A DNA stretch of 64,000 nucleotides from Falsiroseomonas frigidaquae (GTDB lineage: Bacteria > Pseudomonadota > Alphaproteobacteria > Acetobacterales > Acetobacteraceae), in assembly GCF_012163145.1 (NCBI RefSeq), contig NZ_JAAVTX010000007.1:1-64000 (forward strand), written 5' to 3'. The notes beneath the pieces were generated by a model. It had not been told where the DNA came from, made no database searches, and saw only the letters and a program-made list of their open reading frames with translations. Positions within the stretch are counted from its first letter, which is position 1; the number at the start of each line of letters is the position of its first letter. Made by a program: the position numbers and the translations under genes. Below, piece by piece: positions 16,507 through 25,427 of this stretch.

Positions 16507-18078
16507 TTATGGGAAGTCGGCTGAGCCGTTTTTCCCATGGATGCTCAACAGAGTGCTGCCGCCTCGGTGCCAGTTAATTTCAAGCGCCGCTTCATCATGC
16601 ATAACGCCAATGGAATGGATCATCTGGCGAAGCATGGCGTTAGCCTTCGATCGATCCAGAGGAACAGCGGCCAGCATAGCGCCACAGGCGGTAGCTCTAC
16701 GATGTAGAGCCACTTCCGAGGCAGTGTTTTGCCGAACAAGCTTCCAAGTCATAGCGGCTTTGATTTCCTCTAGTTTTGCTTCTAAGACATCTTGTCGATC
16801 ACGAAGGGTAGAACGTCTATCTGTGAGACGCAGGTTAATCAGCGCCTCAATTTCAATGGTAAGCATCAACTCGGTCTGTTTAAGCTCATGCATAGCAACA
16901 TCATGAAGCCCTGCGCCCGCAGTCACATTAGGCTTATCGGCTAGTAGATCGGCAAATCCGTAAGCCCTTGATGTTATTGCATTTTCTATATCTTCAAGGG
17001 GGTAACTTGGCGCTGTGCAATCGCCCCGCCTGGCTTTCACACAAACTAGGCGTGGCTTTCCAGCCTTGCTAGAACTACCTTTATTAACCCGAGTCATGGT
17101 AAGGCCGCAGAAAATGCAGAATGCTAGACCTGCAACAAGGCTCTGTAATTCACCCTTCTCCGCCCTTACACGGGGACCGTTAGCCTTCCCTTCCCGCATA
17201 AGCTGAACCCTATCGAACTGCTCCCTTGAGATAACCGCAGGATAGTACCCAGCAATTGCGTCGAGTGCCTTCCTACCTTTCCGACCACTGCTATACTCAA
17301 CTTGATGCGGTATGATTACTCCCACAACGGCCTCATTGCTCAAAATCTTCTGAATATAGGTTTTGTGCCAATACATTGCCTTGCGCTTCTGCTTTGGTCC
17401 GTCACCAAAGGTTTGGATACCCTCGGCATCCAGCATTCGGGCGATCTGTGCGGCTCCCTTACCCATCTCATATAGATCGAATATGTGGCGAATAATTTCC
17501 ATGCGAGCTAGATCAATCTCAATGGCTTCTCCGCTTTTATTCATCTTGAGCCATGCTGGCACCCTTGAAGTCATAGGTTCACTTGAAGCAGCAGCACGCT
17601 TTGCTTTCCATGCCTCACGTAGTCTGCGCCCCTTCGTCGCACTCTCCTCATTGGCCCTAATCATGACCATCAGGCTCTCAAATATCCTGAATGGGCTTTC
17701 GACCATCTCTTTCTTATTGTAAACTTTTTCGTCCTGTACGGTCACGATCGTGATGCCGGAATTTATGATGCTTTGGAAAACCGGCATCGCTTCCCAGGGT
17801 GATTGGCGGCTGAGGCGGTCAAGATTCTCAACCAGCAAGTATGATCCACTTTCGACGATCCCATCTTCAACTGCACGCAGGAATGCCGCTAAGGCTCCCT
17901 TGTTCGCGTTCCTCCCGTAGTATGCCGAGATGCCCGGATCGTTGAGGGACAGGCTATCATCAAGCTCTAGGCCAGTCTTAGCCGCATACTTCTCCGCCAA
18001 TTCCCGTTGGCGGCGCGTGCTGTCGCCTGTCGCCTGTTCTGGTGTTGAAAACCTCAGGTAGCTGTACGCTTTGGTCAT
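16507..18078 (-). CDS. large serine recombinase (integrase)
   Basis: 523-aa integrase. The resolvase-like catalytic domain (1-150) has Ser11 in YLRFST and the arginine motif NLDRLSRQ. The Recombinase domain follows (about 170-300; IARMLDAEGIQTFGDG, IQKILSNEAVVGV). Then comes a zinc ribbon with Cys321/Cys324 and Cys346/Cys354, and a C-terminal coiled-coil region (about 400-450). This architecture is that of phage and island integrases that recombine attP with attB in one direction unless helped by a directionality factor; no such factor is recognised here. The gene starts 57 bases from the right junction, the usual int-next-to-attP layout, and is the likely author of the comM insertion. Confidence 0.92.
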   Translation of the reverse strand: MTKAYSYLRFSTPEQATGDSTRRQRELAEKYAAKTGLELDDSLSLNDPGISAYYGRNANKGALAAFLRAVEDGIVESGSYLLVENLDRLSRQSPWEAMPVFQSIINSGITIVTVQDEKVYNKKEMVESPFRIFESLMVMIRANEESATKGRRLREAWKAKRAAASSEPMTSRVPAWLKMNKSGEAIEIDLARMEIIRHIFDLYEMGKGAAQIARMLDAEGIQTFGDGPKQKRKAMYWHKTYIQKILSNEAVVGVIIPHQVEYSSGRKGRKALDAIAGYYPAVISREQFDRVQLMREGKANGPRVRAEKGELQSLVAGLAFCIFCGLTMTRVNKGSSSKAGKPRLVCVKARRGDCTAPSYPLEDIENAITSRAYGFADLLADKPNVTAGAGLHDVAMHELKQTELMLTIEIEALINLRLTDRRSTLRDRQDVLEAKLEEIKAAMTWKLVRQNTASEVALHRRATACGAMLAAVPLDRSKANAMLRQMIHSIGVMHDEAALEINWHRGGSTLLSIHGKNGSADFP

Positions 18079-18134
18079 AGTTGCCTCGCCTCCGTCGCTA
18101 CTTCATGCGTCGTTGCGGGGTGTAAAGCTACAAT

Positions 18135-19001
18135 ATGCTGATGGTCGGCCCGCCGGGTGCAGGCAAATCCATGCTCGCCGCCCGCCTGCCCGGCCTGCTG
18201 CCGGACCTGACTCCGGCGGAGGCGCTGGAGATCTCCCTGGTGCATTCGGTGGCCGGCATGCTGAGCGAGGGCCGCCTGCTGAAGCGCCCACCCTTCCGCG
18301 ACCCGCACCATTCGGCCTCCGTCCCGGCGCTGGTCGGCGGTGGCGCGCGGGCGCGGCCGGGGGAGATCTCGCTCGCCCATCTCGGCGTGCTGTTCCTCGA
18401 TGAGTGGCCGGAATTTCCCCGCGCGGCGCTGGAGGCGCTGCGCCAGCCGATGGAAACCGGCCGCACCACCGTCAGCCGCGCCAATGCCCATGTCACCTAC
18501 CCGGCCCGCTTCCAATGCGTGGCGGCGATGAACCCCTGCCGCTGCGGCTATCTCGGCGAGCCCGCCCGCGAATGCGCCCGCGCGCCGGTATGCGGGCAGG
18601 ACTACCAGCAGCGCCTGTCCGGCCCGCTGCTGGATCGCATGGATGTGGTGATCGAGGTGCAGCCGCTCGCCCCCGCCGAGCTCACCCGGGCCCCGCCCGG
18701 CGAGCGGACGGAGGTGGTCGCCGCCCGCGTCGCCGCCGCGCGCGACCGCCAGCGCAGGCGGGGCACCACCCGCTGCAATGCCGAAGCCGAGTGGGACGCG
18801 CTGCAACCGATGGCCGATGCGGATGCGCTCGCCTTGCTGGAGACCGCGTCCACCCGGCTCCGCCTGTCCACCCGCGGCCAGGTGCGGACGCTGCGCGTGG
18901 CGCGCAGCATCGCCGACCTCGCGGCGGTGGAACGGGTGGGGCGTACGCATGTGGCGGAGGCGCTGGCTTTCCGGCATCGTATGCCCGGACGTGCCAACTG
19001 A
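18135..19001 (+). pseudogene. comM: comM (YifB), C-terminal half with AAA+ ATPase, separated by element
   Basis: Continues comM from the Walker A loop: MVGPPGAGKSMLAARLPGLLP, then Walker B VLFLDEWPEF, sensor region FQCVAAMNPCRCGYLG, and the C-terminal lid STRGQVRTLRVARSIADLAA. With the 217 upstream residues it makes a 502-residue ComM, the normal size. The junction supplies in-frame ATGs (18135, 18141), so a fragment with an intact P-loop but no N-terminal domain could be translated, although no good ribosome-binding site is visible. Excision of the element would restore the gene exactly. Confidence 0.92.
18136..18143. other. attR: element/chromosome junction in comM
   Basis: The right junction 8-mer TGCTGATG matches the left junction TGCTCATG at seven of eight bases. 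To its right comM resumes in frame with GTC-GGC-CCG (V-G-P). To its left is the AT-rich element end adjoining the integrase start. Confidence 0.75.
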
Positions 19002-19070
19002 CCTGCACCCGGCGGGGTGGACGGCGGATGAGACAGCCGCAACCTTGCGCCCCGCCACAGGGGAAACGTC

Positions 19071-19898
19071 ATGCAGATCATCCGCGACCTCGCCACGCTG
19101 CGCGCCGCCAGCGCGGAAGCTCGCCGCGACGGGCGCCGCCTGGCGCTGGTGCCCACCATGGGCGCGCTGCACCAGGGCCATCTGGCGCTGGTCACCGCCG
19201 GGCGGCAGGTGGCGCAGACGGTGGCGGTCTCCATCTTCGTCAACCCGCTGCAATTCGCTCCCACCGAGGACCTGTCCCGCTACCCGCGCGACGAGGCAGG
19301 CGACCTGGCGAAGCTGCGGGAGGTGGGCTGCGACATCGTCTGGATGCCCGATGTCCCCACCATGTACCCGCCCGGCAGCGCCACCAGGATCGAGGTGACC
19401 GGTCCCGCCGAGGGCTATGAGGGCGCCGCCCGCCCCGACCACTTCCGCGGCGTCGCCACGGTCTGCACGAAGCTGTTCAGCCAGACCCAGGCGGATGTGG
19501 CGGTGTTCGGGGAGAAGGACTGGCAGCAGGTGCAGGTCGTCTCCCGCGTCGTCGCCGACCTCGACCTGCCGATCCGCATCCTGCCGCATCCGACGGTGCG
19601 GGAGGCGGATGGGCTGGCCTGTTCCTCCCGCAACATCCGGCTGACGCCCGAACAGCGCGCCCTGGCGCCGCTGCTGCCGCGACTGATGGTGACGGCGCTG
19701 GATACCATCCGCGCCGGCGCCGCCCCCGGCCCGGTGCTGGAGCGTGCGACCCGGCAATTGCAGGAAGCGGGCTTCGTGCCGGATTACCTGGCGCTGGTGC
19801 AGCCGGAGACGCTGCAGCCCTGGCAGGGCGGCCCGGGCCGGCTGCTGGCGGCGGCGCGGCTGGGCGAGGTGCGGCTGCTGGACAACATGGCGCTTTAA
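19071..19898 (+). CDS. panC: pantoate--beta-alanine ligase (pantothenate synthetase)
   Basis: 275-aa cytoplasmic ligase condensing pantoate and beta-alanine with ATP to give pantothenate. The nucleotidyltransferase HIGH-like motif is PTMGALHQGHLALV. Also visible are FVNPLQFAPTEDLSRYPR, HFRGVATVCTKLF, FGEKDWQQ and the KMSKS-equivalent CSSRNIRL. Length is normal. It follows comM by 70 bases on the same strand, so promoter changes at the comM insertion could affect it. An AGGGGAAAC precedes the ATG. Confidence 0.95.
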   Translation: MQIIRDLATLRAASAEARRDGRRLALVPTMGALHQGHLALVTAGRQVAQTVAVSIFVNPLQFAPTEDLSRYPRDEAGDLAKLREVGCDIVWMPDVPTMYPPGSATRIEVTGPAEGYEGAARPDHFRGVATVCTKLFSQTQADVAVFGEKDWQQVQVVSRVVADLDLPIRILPHPTVREADGLACSSRNIRLTPEQRALAPLLPRLMVTALDTIRAGAAPGPVLERATRQLQEAGFVPDYLALVQPETLQPWQGGPGRLLAAARLGEVRLLDNMAL

Positions 19899-20404
19899 CC
19901 GGCCGGCAGCTCCCGCCGCGCCCGAACCACCGGCGGCGGGAAGCGCACCAGTTCCAGCGCGACGCCGCGCGCCCGTACCGGCCCCGCCCCAGGCATGGGC
20001 CAGGCCGCCAGCGCGGCCGACGCATCCACGGCGCCCTCGGCCAGGGTAGCATGGGGCACCCAGGCGCCGGGGCGGACATGCGGGTGCAGCGCGTCAGCCG
20101 GTAGCGCGTCCGCCAACGCGGCGTGCAGCGCCAGCAGGGCCGATGTCACCACCGGGGCCAGGAACAGAATGGCGGGCGGGCCGGGGAAGATGCCGAAGCC
20201 GGCAAAGGCCAGGTCCACCGCCCCAACCTGCGCCGCCGCCATGGCCCGGGCGAAATCCGGCTCGACCTCATCCTCGCCGCGCAGCAGGGTGATATGAGGC
20301 GGGTAGCCCAGTTGCGGCGTGACCCAGCCGGGCAGTGCCGCGCCCAGCCGCGCCAATACGGCCTCCCCCCGGGCATCCATCCGCAGCGTCACCGCGAACG
20401 GCAT
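19895..20404 (-). CDS. 2H phosphoesterase / 2'-5' RNA ligase-like protein
   Basis: 169-aa protein with the two H-x-T/S motifs that define the 2H phosphoesterase fold: PPHITLL and VPHATLAEG. Relatives include LigT/ThpR (RNA 2',3'-cyclic phosphodiesterase) and YjcG. The substrate cannot be deduced. Its ATG overlaps the stop of yraN (ATGA), so they are co-translated; its own stop overlaps that of the convergent panC. Confidence 0.8.
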   Translation of the reverse strand: MPFAVTLRMDARGEAVLARLGAALPGWVTPQLGYPPHITLLRGEDEVEPDFARAMAAAQVGAVDLAFAGFGIFPGPPAILFLAPVVTSALLALHAALADALPADALHPHVRPGAWVPHATLAEGAVDASAALAAWPMPGAGPVRARGVALELVRFPPPVVRARRELPAG

Positions 20405-20790
20405 CAGCCCATCGCCCGGAAGGCGTCCGCGATGCGGCGCACCCTGCCCTTGCCATCAACCAGCAGCACGTCGAAGCGCACGCCTGCCGCGCCGTGGCCT
20501 GGGTTCGCGGCCATCCAGGCCTCGGCGGCGGCCATCAGCCGCGCCTGCTGGCGGGGGCCGAGGGCGAAGGCGGCATCCGTCAGCGTGGCCCGCGCCTTCA
20601 CCTCGACGAAGACCAGCAGCCCGGCGCGTTCCATCACCAGGTCGATCTCACCGGCACCCGTGCGAACCCGGCGGGCCAGCGTCGCGAACCCGTCCTGCGC
20701 CAGCGCGGCCTCCGCCGCCGCCTCCGCCTGGCGGCCGCGCGCCTCGGAGGCCTGCTTCGTTGCGCGGCGCATGACGTCGGGTTCGGCCAT
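20404..20790 (-). CDS. yraN: YraN family (UPF0102) protein
   Basis: 128-aa protein with the restriction-endonuclease-like core GEIDLVMERAGLLVFVEVKAR (E/D-x-n-E-x-K), typical of UPF0102/YraN. The family is thought to be nuclease-like, possibly Holliday-junction related, but is not biochemically settled. It overlaps the downstream 2H phosphoesterase and is divergent from the gamma-glutamyltransferase gene, with only 34 bases between them. In-frame ATGs just inside the N-terminus make the exact start uncertain by a few residues. Confidence 0.88.
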   Translation of the reverse strand: MAEPDVMRRATKQASEARGRQAEAAAEAALAQDGFATLARRVRTGAGEIDLVMERAGLLVFVEVKARATLTDAAFALGPRQQARLMAAAEAWMAANPGHGAAGVRFDVLLVDGKGRVRRIADAFRAMG

Positions 20791-20824
20791 GCCCTAGACT
20801 AGCCGCATCACGCGGGCGGTCCCA

Positions 20825-22501
20825 ATGGCACTCCGAGTCCTTCTGCTGCTTCTCCTCGCCCTGCCCGCCCTGGCGCAGCCGGCGCAACGGCACATGGCGG
20901 CCACCGCCAACCCGCTCGCCAGCCACGCGGCGCGGGAGGTGCTGCGGGAGGGCGGCAGCGCCCTGGATGCGGCGATCGCCGCCGCGGTGCTGGTGACGCT
21001 GACGGAACCGCAGGCCAGCGGCATCGGCGGCGGTGCCCTCCTGCTGCACCAGGATGGCGAAAGCCGGGAAATCCAGGCCTGGGATGGGCGGGAGATAGCG
21101 CCCGCCGCCGCCACGCCGCGCCTGTTCCTGAACCCGGACGGCACGCCGATGCGCTTCGCCCAGGCAATGGAAGGCGGCCGCAGCGTCGGCGTGCCCGGCC
21201 TCCTGCGGATGCTGGAGGCAGCGCATCGCGACCATGGCCGCCTGCCCTGGGCGCGGCTGATGGCGCCCGCCATCGCGCTGGCCGAAGACGGCTTCGCCGT
21301 GTCGCCGCGCCTGGCCGCCGCCATCGCCACCCATGCGGAATCGCTGCGCCGGGACCCCGGCGCGCGCGCCTATTTCTTCGACGCGGAGGGCACCCCCTGG
21401 CCCGCCGGGCATGTCCTGCGCAACCCGGCGCTGGCGGCGACGCTGCGCCAGGTCGCGCAGCAGGGGGCGGATGCGCTGCATCGCGGCACGCTGGCAGAGG
21501 CGATCGCCGCGGCGGTGCAGGGCCACGCAAACCCCGGCGGCATGACGCCGGCCGACCTCGCCGCCTACGCCCCCGCCCGCCGCCTGCCGGTCTGCACCCC
21601 CTATCGCATCTGGCGCATCTGCGGCTTCGGTCCGCCGAGTTCCGGCGGCGTGGCGGTCGGCCAGATCCTCGGCGTGCTGGAGCATTTCGACCTGGCCGCC
21701 CTGGCGCCGGAAAGTGCCGACGCGGCGCATCTGCTGGGCGAGGCCGGGCGCCTCGCCTTCGCCGACCGCAATCTGTACCTGGCCGACCCCGATTTCACCC
21801 GCGTGCCGGTGGCCGGGCTGCTGGAGGGCGCCTACCTCACCGGCCGCGCGCAGATGGTGGATCGTGACCGCGCCATGGCGCCGCCGCGCCCCGGCAATCC
21901 CCGCTGGCGGGAAGCCGGGCTGGCGCCGCAGCCGGCGGAATATGGCACCGGCACCACCCACATCGCGGTGGTGGATGGCGCCGGCAACGCCGTCTCGATG
22001 ACCTCGACCATCGAGGCCGTGATGGGCAGCCGCATCTTCGTCGGCGGGTTCCTGCTGAACAACGAACTCACCGATTTCAGCTTCGTGCCGGAGGTCGAGG
22101 GCCGCCCCGTCGCCAACCGGGTGGAGCCGGGCAAGCGGCCACGTTCCTCGATGTCGCCAACCATCGTGCTGGATGGGGATGGGCGGCCGGTACTGCTGGT
22201 GGGCTCCGCCGGCGGTGCGCGCATCATCGGCCATGTGGCGCAGTCGCTGGTGGCGATGCTGGATTGGGAATTGCCGCCGGATGCCGCGCTGGCGCTGCCG
22301 CGCATCGGCGTGGTCGGCACGGCCGCGGTGGAGCTGGAGGCTGGCACCCCGGCCGCCGCGCTGGCCCCGGCGCTGGAAGCGCGCGGCCATCGCGTGGATG
22401 TGCGGGAGATCAACTCCGGTCTGACCGCCATCCGCATCACGCCACGCGGTATCTGGGGAGCCGCCGACCCCCGGCGCGAGGGTATCGCCCTCGGCGATTG
22501 A
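20825..22501 (+). CDS. ggt: gamma-glutamyltransferase
   Basis: 558-aa periplasmic Ntn-hydrolase precursor. It has a cleavable signal peptide ([16 protein letters not shown]). The autoprocessing site is in [12 protein letters not shown], predicted nucleophile Thr377, dividing a large N-terminal from a roughly 180-residue C-terminal subunit. Substrate motifs include GGNA-like GIGGGALLL and [16 protein letters not shown], and the oxyanion [10 protein letters not shown]. It cleaves or transfers the gamma-glutamyl group of glutathione and gamma-glutamyl peptides. It is followed 37 bases later by creA. Confidence 0.93.
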   Translation: MALRVLLLLLLALPALAQPAQRHMAATANPLASHAAREVLREGGSALDAAIAAAVLVTLTEPQASGIGGGALLLHQDGESREIQAWDGREIAPAAATPRLFLNPDGTPMRFAQAMEGGRSVGVPGLLRMLEAAHRDHGRLPWARLMAPAIALAEDGFAVSPRLAAAIATHAESLRRDPGARAYFFDAEGTPWPAGHVLRNPALAATLRQVAQQGADALHRGTLAEAIAAAVQGHANPGGMTPADLAAYAPARRLPVCTPYRIWRICGFGPPSSGGVAVGQILGVLEHFDLAALAPESADAAHLLGEAGRLAFADRNLYLADPDFTRVPVAGLLEGAYLTGRAQMVDRDRAMAPPRPGNPRWREAGLAPQPAEYGTGTTHIAVVDGAGNAVSMTSTIEAVMGSRIFVGGFLLNNELTDFSFVPEVEGRPVANRVEPGKRPRSSMSPTIVLDGDGRPVLLVGSAGGARIIGHVAQSLVAMLDWELPPDAALALPRIGVVGTAAVELEAGTPAAALAPALEARGHRVDVREINSGLTAIRITPRGIWGAADPRREGIALGD

Positions 22502-22537
22502 GCCGACATACCCCCGGCGATTGAAGGATATCCGCTC

Positions 22538-22999
22538 ATGCACCGCCTGCTCGCCTGCCTGCTGCTGCTTGCCACCCCCGCCTTGGCCGAGGAGACCAAG
22601 GAGATCGGCCATGTGAACACGGCGATCACCAATCTCGGCCTGACCCGCAGCCACCGCGTGGTGGTGGAACGCTTCACCGATCCGGAGGTGCGTGGCGTGT
22701 CCTGCTACATCAGCCAGGCCCGCACCGGCGGCCTGTCCGGCATGCTGGGCGTGGCGGAGGACCCGGCCCGCTTCGCGCTGAACTGCACGGCGACCGGCAC
22801 TGTGGAGGTACAGCCGGGCGCCCGCCGCGGGGATCGCGGCGAAGTGGTGTTCGAAAGCAGCACCAGCCTGTTCTTCAAGGAAACCCGCGTCCACCGCTTC
22901 GTGGATGAGGAGCGCAATGCCGTGGTCTATCTCGCCTGGTCCACCCGGCTGATCGACGGCTCGCCCTACAATGCGGTTTCCGCCGTGCCGATCCGGTAG
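22538..22999 (+). CDS. creA: CreA family protein
   Basis: 153-aa secreted protein: an N-terminal signal peptide (LLACLLLLATPALA) then the CreA core with VSCYISQARTGGLSGMLGVAED, FKETRVHRF and VVYLAWSTRLIDGSPYNAVSAVP. The family is widespread in proteobacteria and of unknown molecular function. It is the same strand as ggt and probably co-transcribed. Confidence 0.92.
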   Translation: MHRLLACLLLLATPALAEETKEIGHVNTAITNLGLTRSHRVVVERFTDPEVRGVSCYISQARTGGLSGMLGVAEDPARFALNCTATGTVEVQPGARRGDRGEVVFESSTSLFFKETRVHRFVDEERNAVVYLAWSTRLIDGSPYNAVSAVPIR

Positions 23000-23056
23000 G
23001 CGCGGTCGGTCCGTCCGCCAAGACGGATCACGGCCAGGGTCGCCTGGTCGCCGCCT

Positions 23057-23767
23057 TCACGGATGCGGCGCGCCGGGCACGATCAGGCGCCAGAGCTGGC
23101 GCAGTTCCTTGATGCTGCGGATGGATTCGACGAGGGAGTGGAAGGTCGCCCCCTCGCTCTTGTCCTGGTCGACGGACACGAAGCTCTCATAGGTGTTCTG
23201 CCAGTTGGTCTGGTGGCCGGTCTTCGAGATCCGGTAGCCATGGGCGTCGAGAAACACCGCCTCGCGCCCAGTCGCCGTCAGCCCCTGGCGGCCACTGTCC
23301 CACAGGTTGATCTGCCAGCGGGGCGAGGCGAGGTTGAACTGCGCGCCGCCATGTGCGCCGCCGAGCAGCCAGGCGTCATTGTACAGGAAATGGTAGCCGG
23401 ACCGGCCGCCGCGCCAGGCGCTGTTCACCCCGGCATAGTAGTGCATCACCATGCCGCCGGTGGCGACGGTCGTGATCCTGCCGACCGCCGCGTGCATGGC
23501 CTCATCCGCATGCGTGATCACGCCGAGGCCAGCATGATCTGCCTCGGTCAGCGCGTTGCCGAACATCGCGGGAGTCCGGCCATGCTCGTCCACCGTAGTT
23601 CGGCCCATGACCATGGTGCCGTACTGGACGTTGCGAGCCTGCTGGTAGATGCCATAGGCGCGCTTCGGATCGGGAGCTGCCATCCAGTTGATATTGCGGC
23701 TGAATTCCAGATAGTAATTGGCGACGACCCGGTAGTCCGCCCAGAAGGAAGCGTAGCTATTGTACAT
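23057..23767 (-). CDS. hypothetical protein, unrecognised family
   Basis: 236-aa protein without signal peptide or membrane helix that I do not recognise. It is unusually rich in Tyr, Trp, Asn, Gly and His, with stretches such as MVMHYYAGVNSAWRGGRSGY, FLYNDAWLLGGAHGGAQF and HQTNWQNTYESFVSVDQD. This beta-rich, aromatic composition recalls secreted or lectin-like proteins. It stands alone, convergent with creA, with about 170 bases of untranslated sequence upstream. Codon use looks native but slightly less GC-rich than its neighbours. Function is not assignable. Confidence 0.65.
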   Translation of the reverse strand: MYNSYASFWADYRVVANYYLEFSRNINWMAAPDPKRAYGIYQQARNVQYGTMVMGRTTVDEHGRTPAMFGNALTEADHAGLGVITHADEAMHAAVGRITTVATGGMVMHYYAGVNSAWRGGRSGYHFLYNDAWLLGGAHGGAQFNLASPRWQINLWDSGRQGLTATGREAVFLDAHGYRISKTGHQTNWQNTYESFVSVDQDKSEGATFHSLVESIRSIKELRQLWRLIVPGAPHP

Positions 23768-23936
23768 GCGTCGGTCCTTGGCGGGGTCATCATTGCGAAG
23801 CTGGTGAAGGCGCAGTCGGGCGGCAGGAGGCGCCGTTGACGGTTGCCGGTTCCTGCAAGAGCGACCTACCCGACGATACTAAACTGCAGCATCGGCGCAA
23901 ATATTTCGCGTGTTTCGCCGGCTCTGGGCGGCCCGT

Positions 23937-25427
23937 TCAGCCGCCGCCTTCCGGCCAGCAGCGGGCCATCGCCTCGGGCAGGATTTCCCGCATCACCGGC
24001 GGGGCAAGCAGCGGCAGCAGCTCCGGCTCCGGCCAGGGCACCACGTAATGCGACCAATCCGTCGCATCGAAGACGGATTGCGCCGCGGCCTCGGGCAGGG
24101 TGCAGTCTCGGCTGGCCGGCCATGCGGGGCGCGTCAGCATGGAGGCCTCCATCCCCTGCCCCGCCGCCGCCAGCAGCAGCAGCCCCGCCAGCAGCCATCG
24201 CCGCCAGCCGGCAGACAGTTGCACGGCACAGCCCGCGGCCACCGCCAGCACCGCCAGCGGCGCGATGCCGGTCCGCATCGTCATCTCGTTGCCCGGGCCG
24301 AAGACGTACAGCGGCAGCAGCGCCAGCATGGCCAGCGACGCCGCCAGCAGACGGGATCGCAGCAGCAGCAGCGTGATGCCACCGACGATCCCGAACTCGA
24401 TGGCGAGGAACAGCGCCAGCCGTGGCAGCACCGCCAGCCCATGTTCCGCCAGCAAAGCGCCATGCGGGATCGCGCTGGATCCGGCGGCGAGGAACCAGCC
24501 CAGCGGCACCGCCAGCGCCACGCCGAGCCAGTTGGCGGGCGCAATGAGCGCGGCGCGCCAGAACCCGCCCGTCAGCGCCGCCACCGCCGCCACGATCCCC
24601 GCCCCCAGCGCGCCCAGCGGCGACCACGCCGTCGCCGCCGCCAGGGGCACCGCCACCGCGCGCAGGAACTCCGCCCGCCGCGCATGGCGCAGCAGCAGCA
24701 GCGCCGGAATCCAGGCCGGCAGGGCGTGGTTCGGCACCCACATCAGCAGCGTCACATGCCCCGAATACTGGAAGATCCGCGCCCACCACTCGCCGCCCCG
24801 GCCCCAATAGCTGGCCAGGCCCCAACCCTCGGTCACGTCCAGCCAGATATTGGGCAGCAGGTCGAGCCCACCGAAGGTCAGGAATACCAGCACCAGCCAG
24901 CGCGCCCGCAGCCCCACCTGCCGGGCCAGCGCCAGCAGCAGCGCCAGCACCAGCGCCAGGCCGAGCGCGGTCCAGGCGAACAGCGCCGCCTCCGCCACCG
25001 CCAGCCCGCCGATCCGCCCGGCGAGCGCGGCCGGCATGTAGTAGCCCAGCGGCGCGCGCAGCAGCCGCACCACATCTCCCACCACATAGCCGACCGGCCA
25101 GGGGCCCAGCGCCAGGTCGCGCAGCACCGCGTCGCGGATCTGCCAATCCACCGGCGCATAGAGAAGATGATGCGTGCCGCTGCAGCCGAAGCTCCAGGCC
25201 AGCCCACCAGCCAAGCAGGCCAGCGTTGCGCCGCGCCCCAGCGGCCAGGCGGACCGCCAGCCCGGGGTCAGCGCGAAGCCCGCCACCCCGGCGGTGACGG
25301 CCAGCAGCGCCCAGGGCCATGCGAAGAAACCACCGGCGAAGATCAGCGCCGGCGCCAGCAGATAGCCAACGCAGGCGAGCAGCAGCCGGTCCGGGGCCGC
25401 CCCGCCCAGCGCGGTGTCGAGGCTCAG
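23937..25427 (-). CDS. polytopic membrane protein, unknown function
   Basis: About 496-aa integral membrane protein with 11-13 predicted hydrophobic helices. The segment LYVFGPGNEMTMRTGIAPL resembles the 'N-D-F-x-M-R-x-S-I-P' signature of uncharacterised GT39/O-antigen-ligase-like membrane proteins. The start is uncertain: no ATG or GTG precedes the first helix, and a CTG at 25427 overlapping the enolase-family stop (CTGA) gives MSLDTALGGAAPD. Upstream in-frame sequence belongs to the neighbouring gene in another frame. It is co-directional with the enolase-family and TctC genes, so probably in one operon. Confidence 0.7.
   Translation of the reverse strand: MSLDTALGGAAPDRLLLACVGYLLAPALIFAGGFFAWPWALLAVTAGVAGFALTPGWRSAWPLGRGATLACLAGGLAWSFGCSGTHHLLYAPVDWQIRDAVLRDLALGPWPVGYVVGDVVRLLRAPLGYYMPAALAGRIGGLAVAEAALFAWTALGLALVLALLLALARQVGLRARWLVLVFLTFGGLDLLPNIWLDVTEGWGLASYWGRGGEWWARIFQYSGHVTLLMWVPNHALPAWIPALLLLRHARRAEFLRAVAVPLAAATAWSPLGALGAGIVAAVAALTGGFWRAALIAPANWLGVALAVPLGWFLAAGSSAIPHGALLAEHGLAVLPRLALFLAIEFGIVGGITLLLLRSRLLAASLAMLALLPLYVFGPGNEMTMRTGIAPLAVLAVAAGCAVQLSAGWRRWLLAGLLLLAAAGQGMEASMLTRPAWPASRDCTLPEAAAQSVFDATDWSHYVVPWPEPELLPLLAPPVMREILPEAMARCWPEGGG

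Larger units (their letters stand above)
12815..18135. mobile_element. 5.3-kb serine-integrase element inserted in comM
   Basis: An integrative element of 5,321 bp by the spacing of its junctions. It is clearly AT-richer than both flanks and has unlike codon use. Contents from left: DUF4062 protein with SSB-like tail (-), small serine resolvase (-) with candidate res repeats, small membrane protein (+), possible HUH Rep (+), large serine integrase (-) ending 57 bases from the right junction. There are no phage structural, conjugation or transposase genes, so it is a compact genomic island or mobilisable element rather than a prophage. comM is also a well-known insertion site for AbaR islands in Acinetobacter, though those use a different mechanism. 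Confidence 0.85.

Noticed and set aside
12815-18135. Prophage
   Set aside because: No capsid, portal, terminase, tail, lysis or repressor gene in the 5.3-kb element; integrase plus resolvase and cargo fits an island.
18075-19757. 560-aa minus-strand frame spanning the right end of the island, comM and panC
   Set aside because: Antisense shadow; crosses the element junction and two genes with firm plus-strand identities.
20648-22894. 748-aa minus-strand frame over ggt and creA
   Set aside because: Antisense shadow in high-GC DNA; the translation is His/Arg/Gln-rich low complexity, while ggt and creA on the plus strand have clear families.
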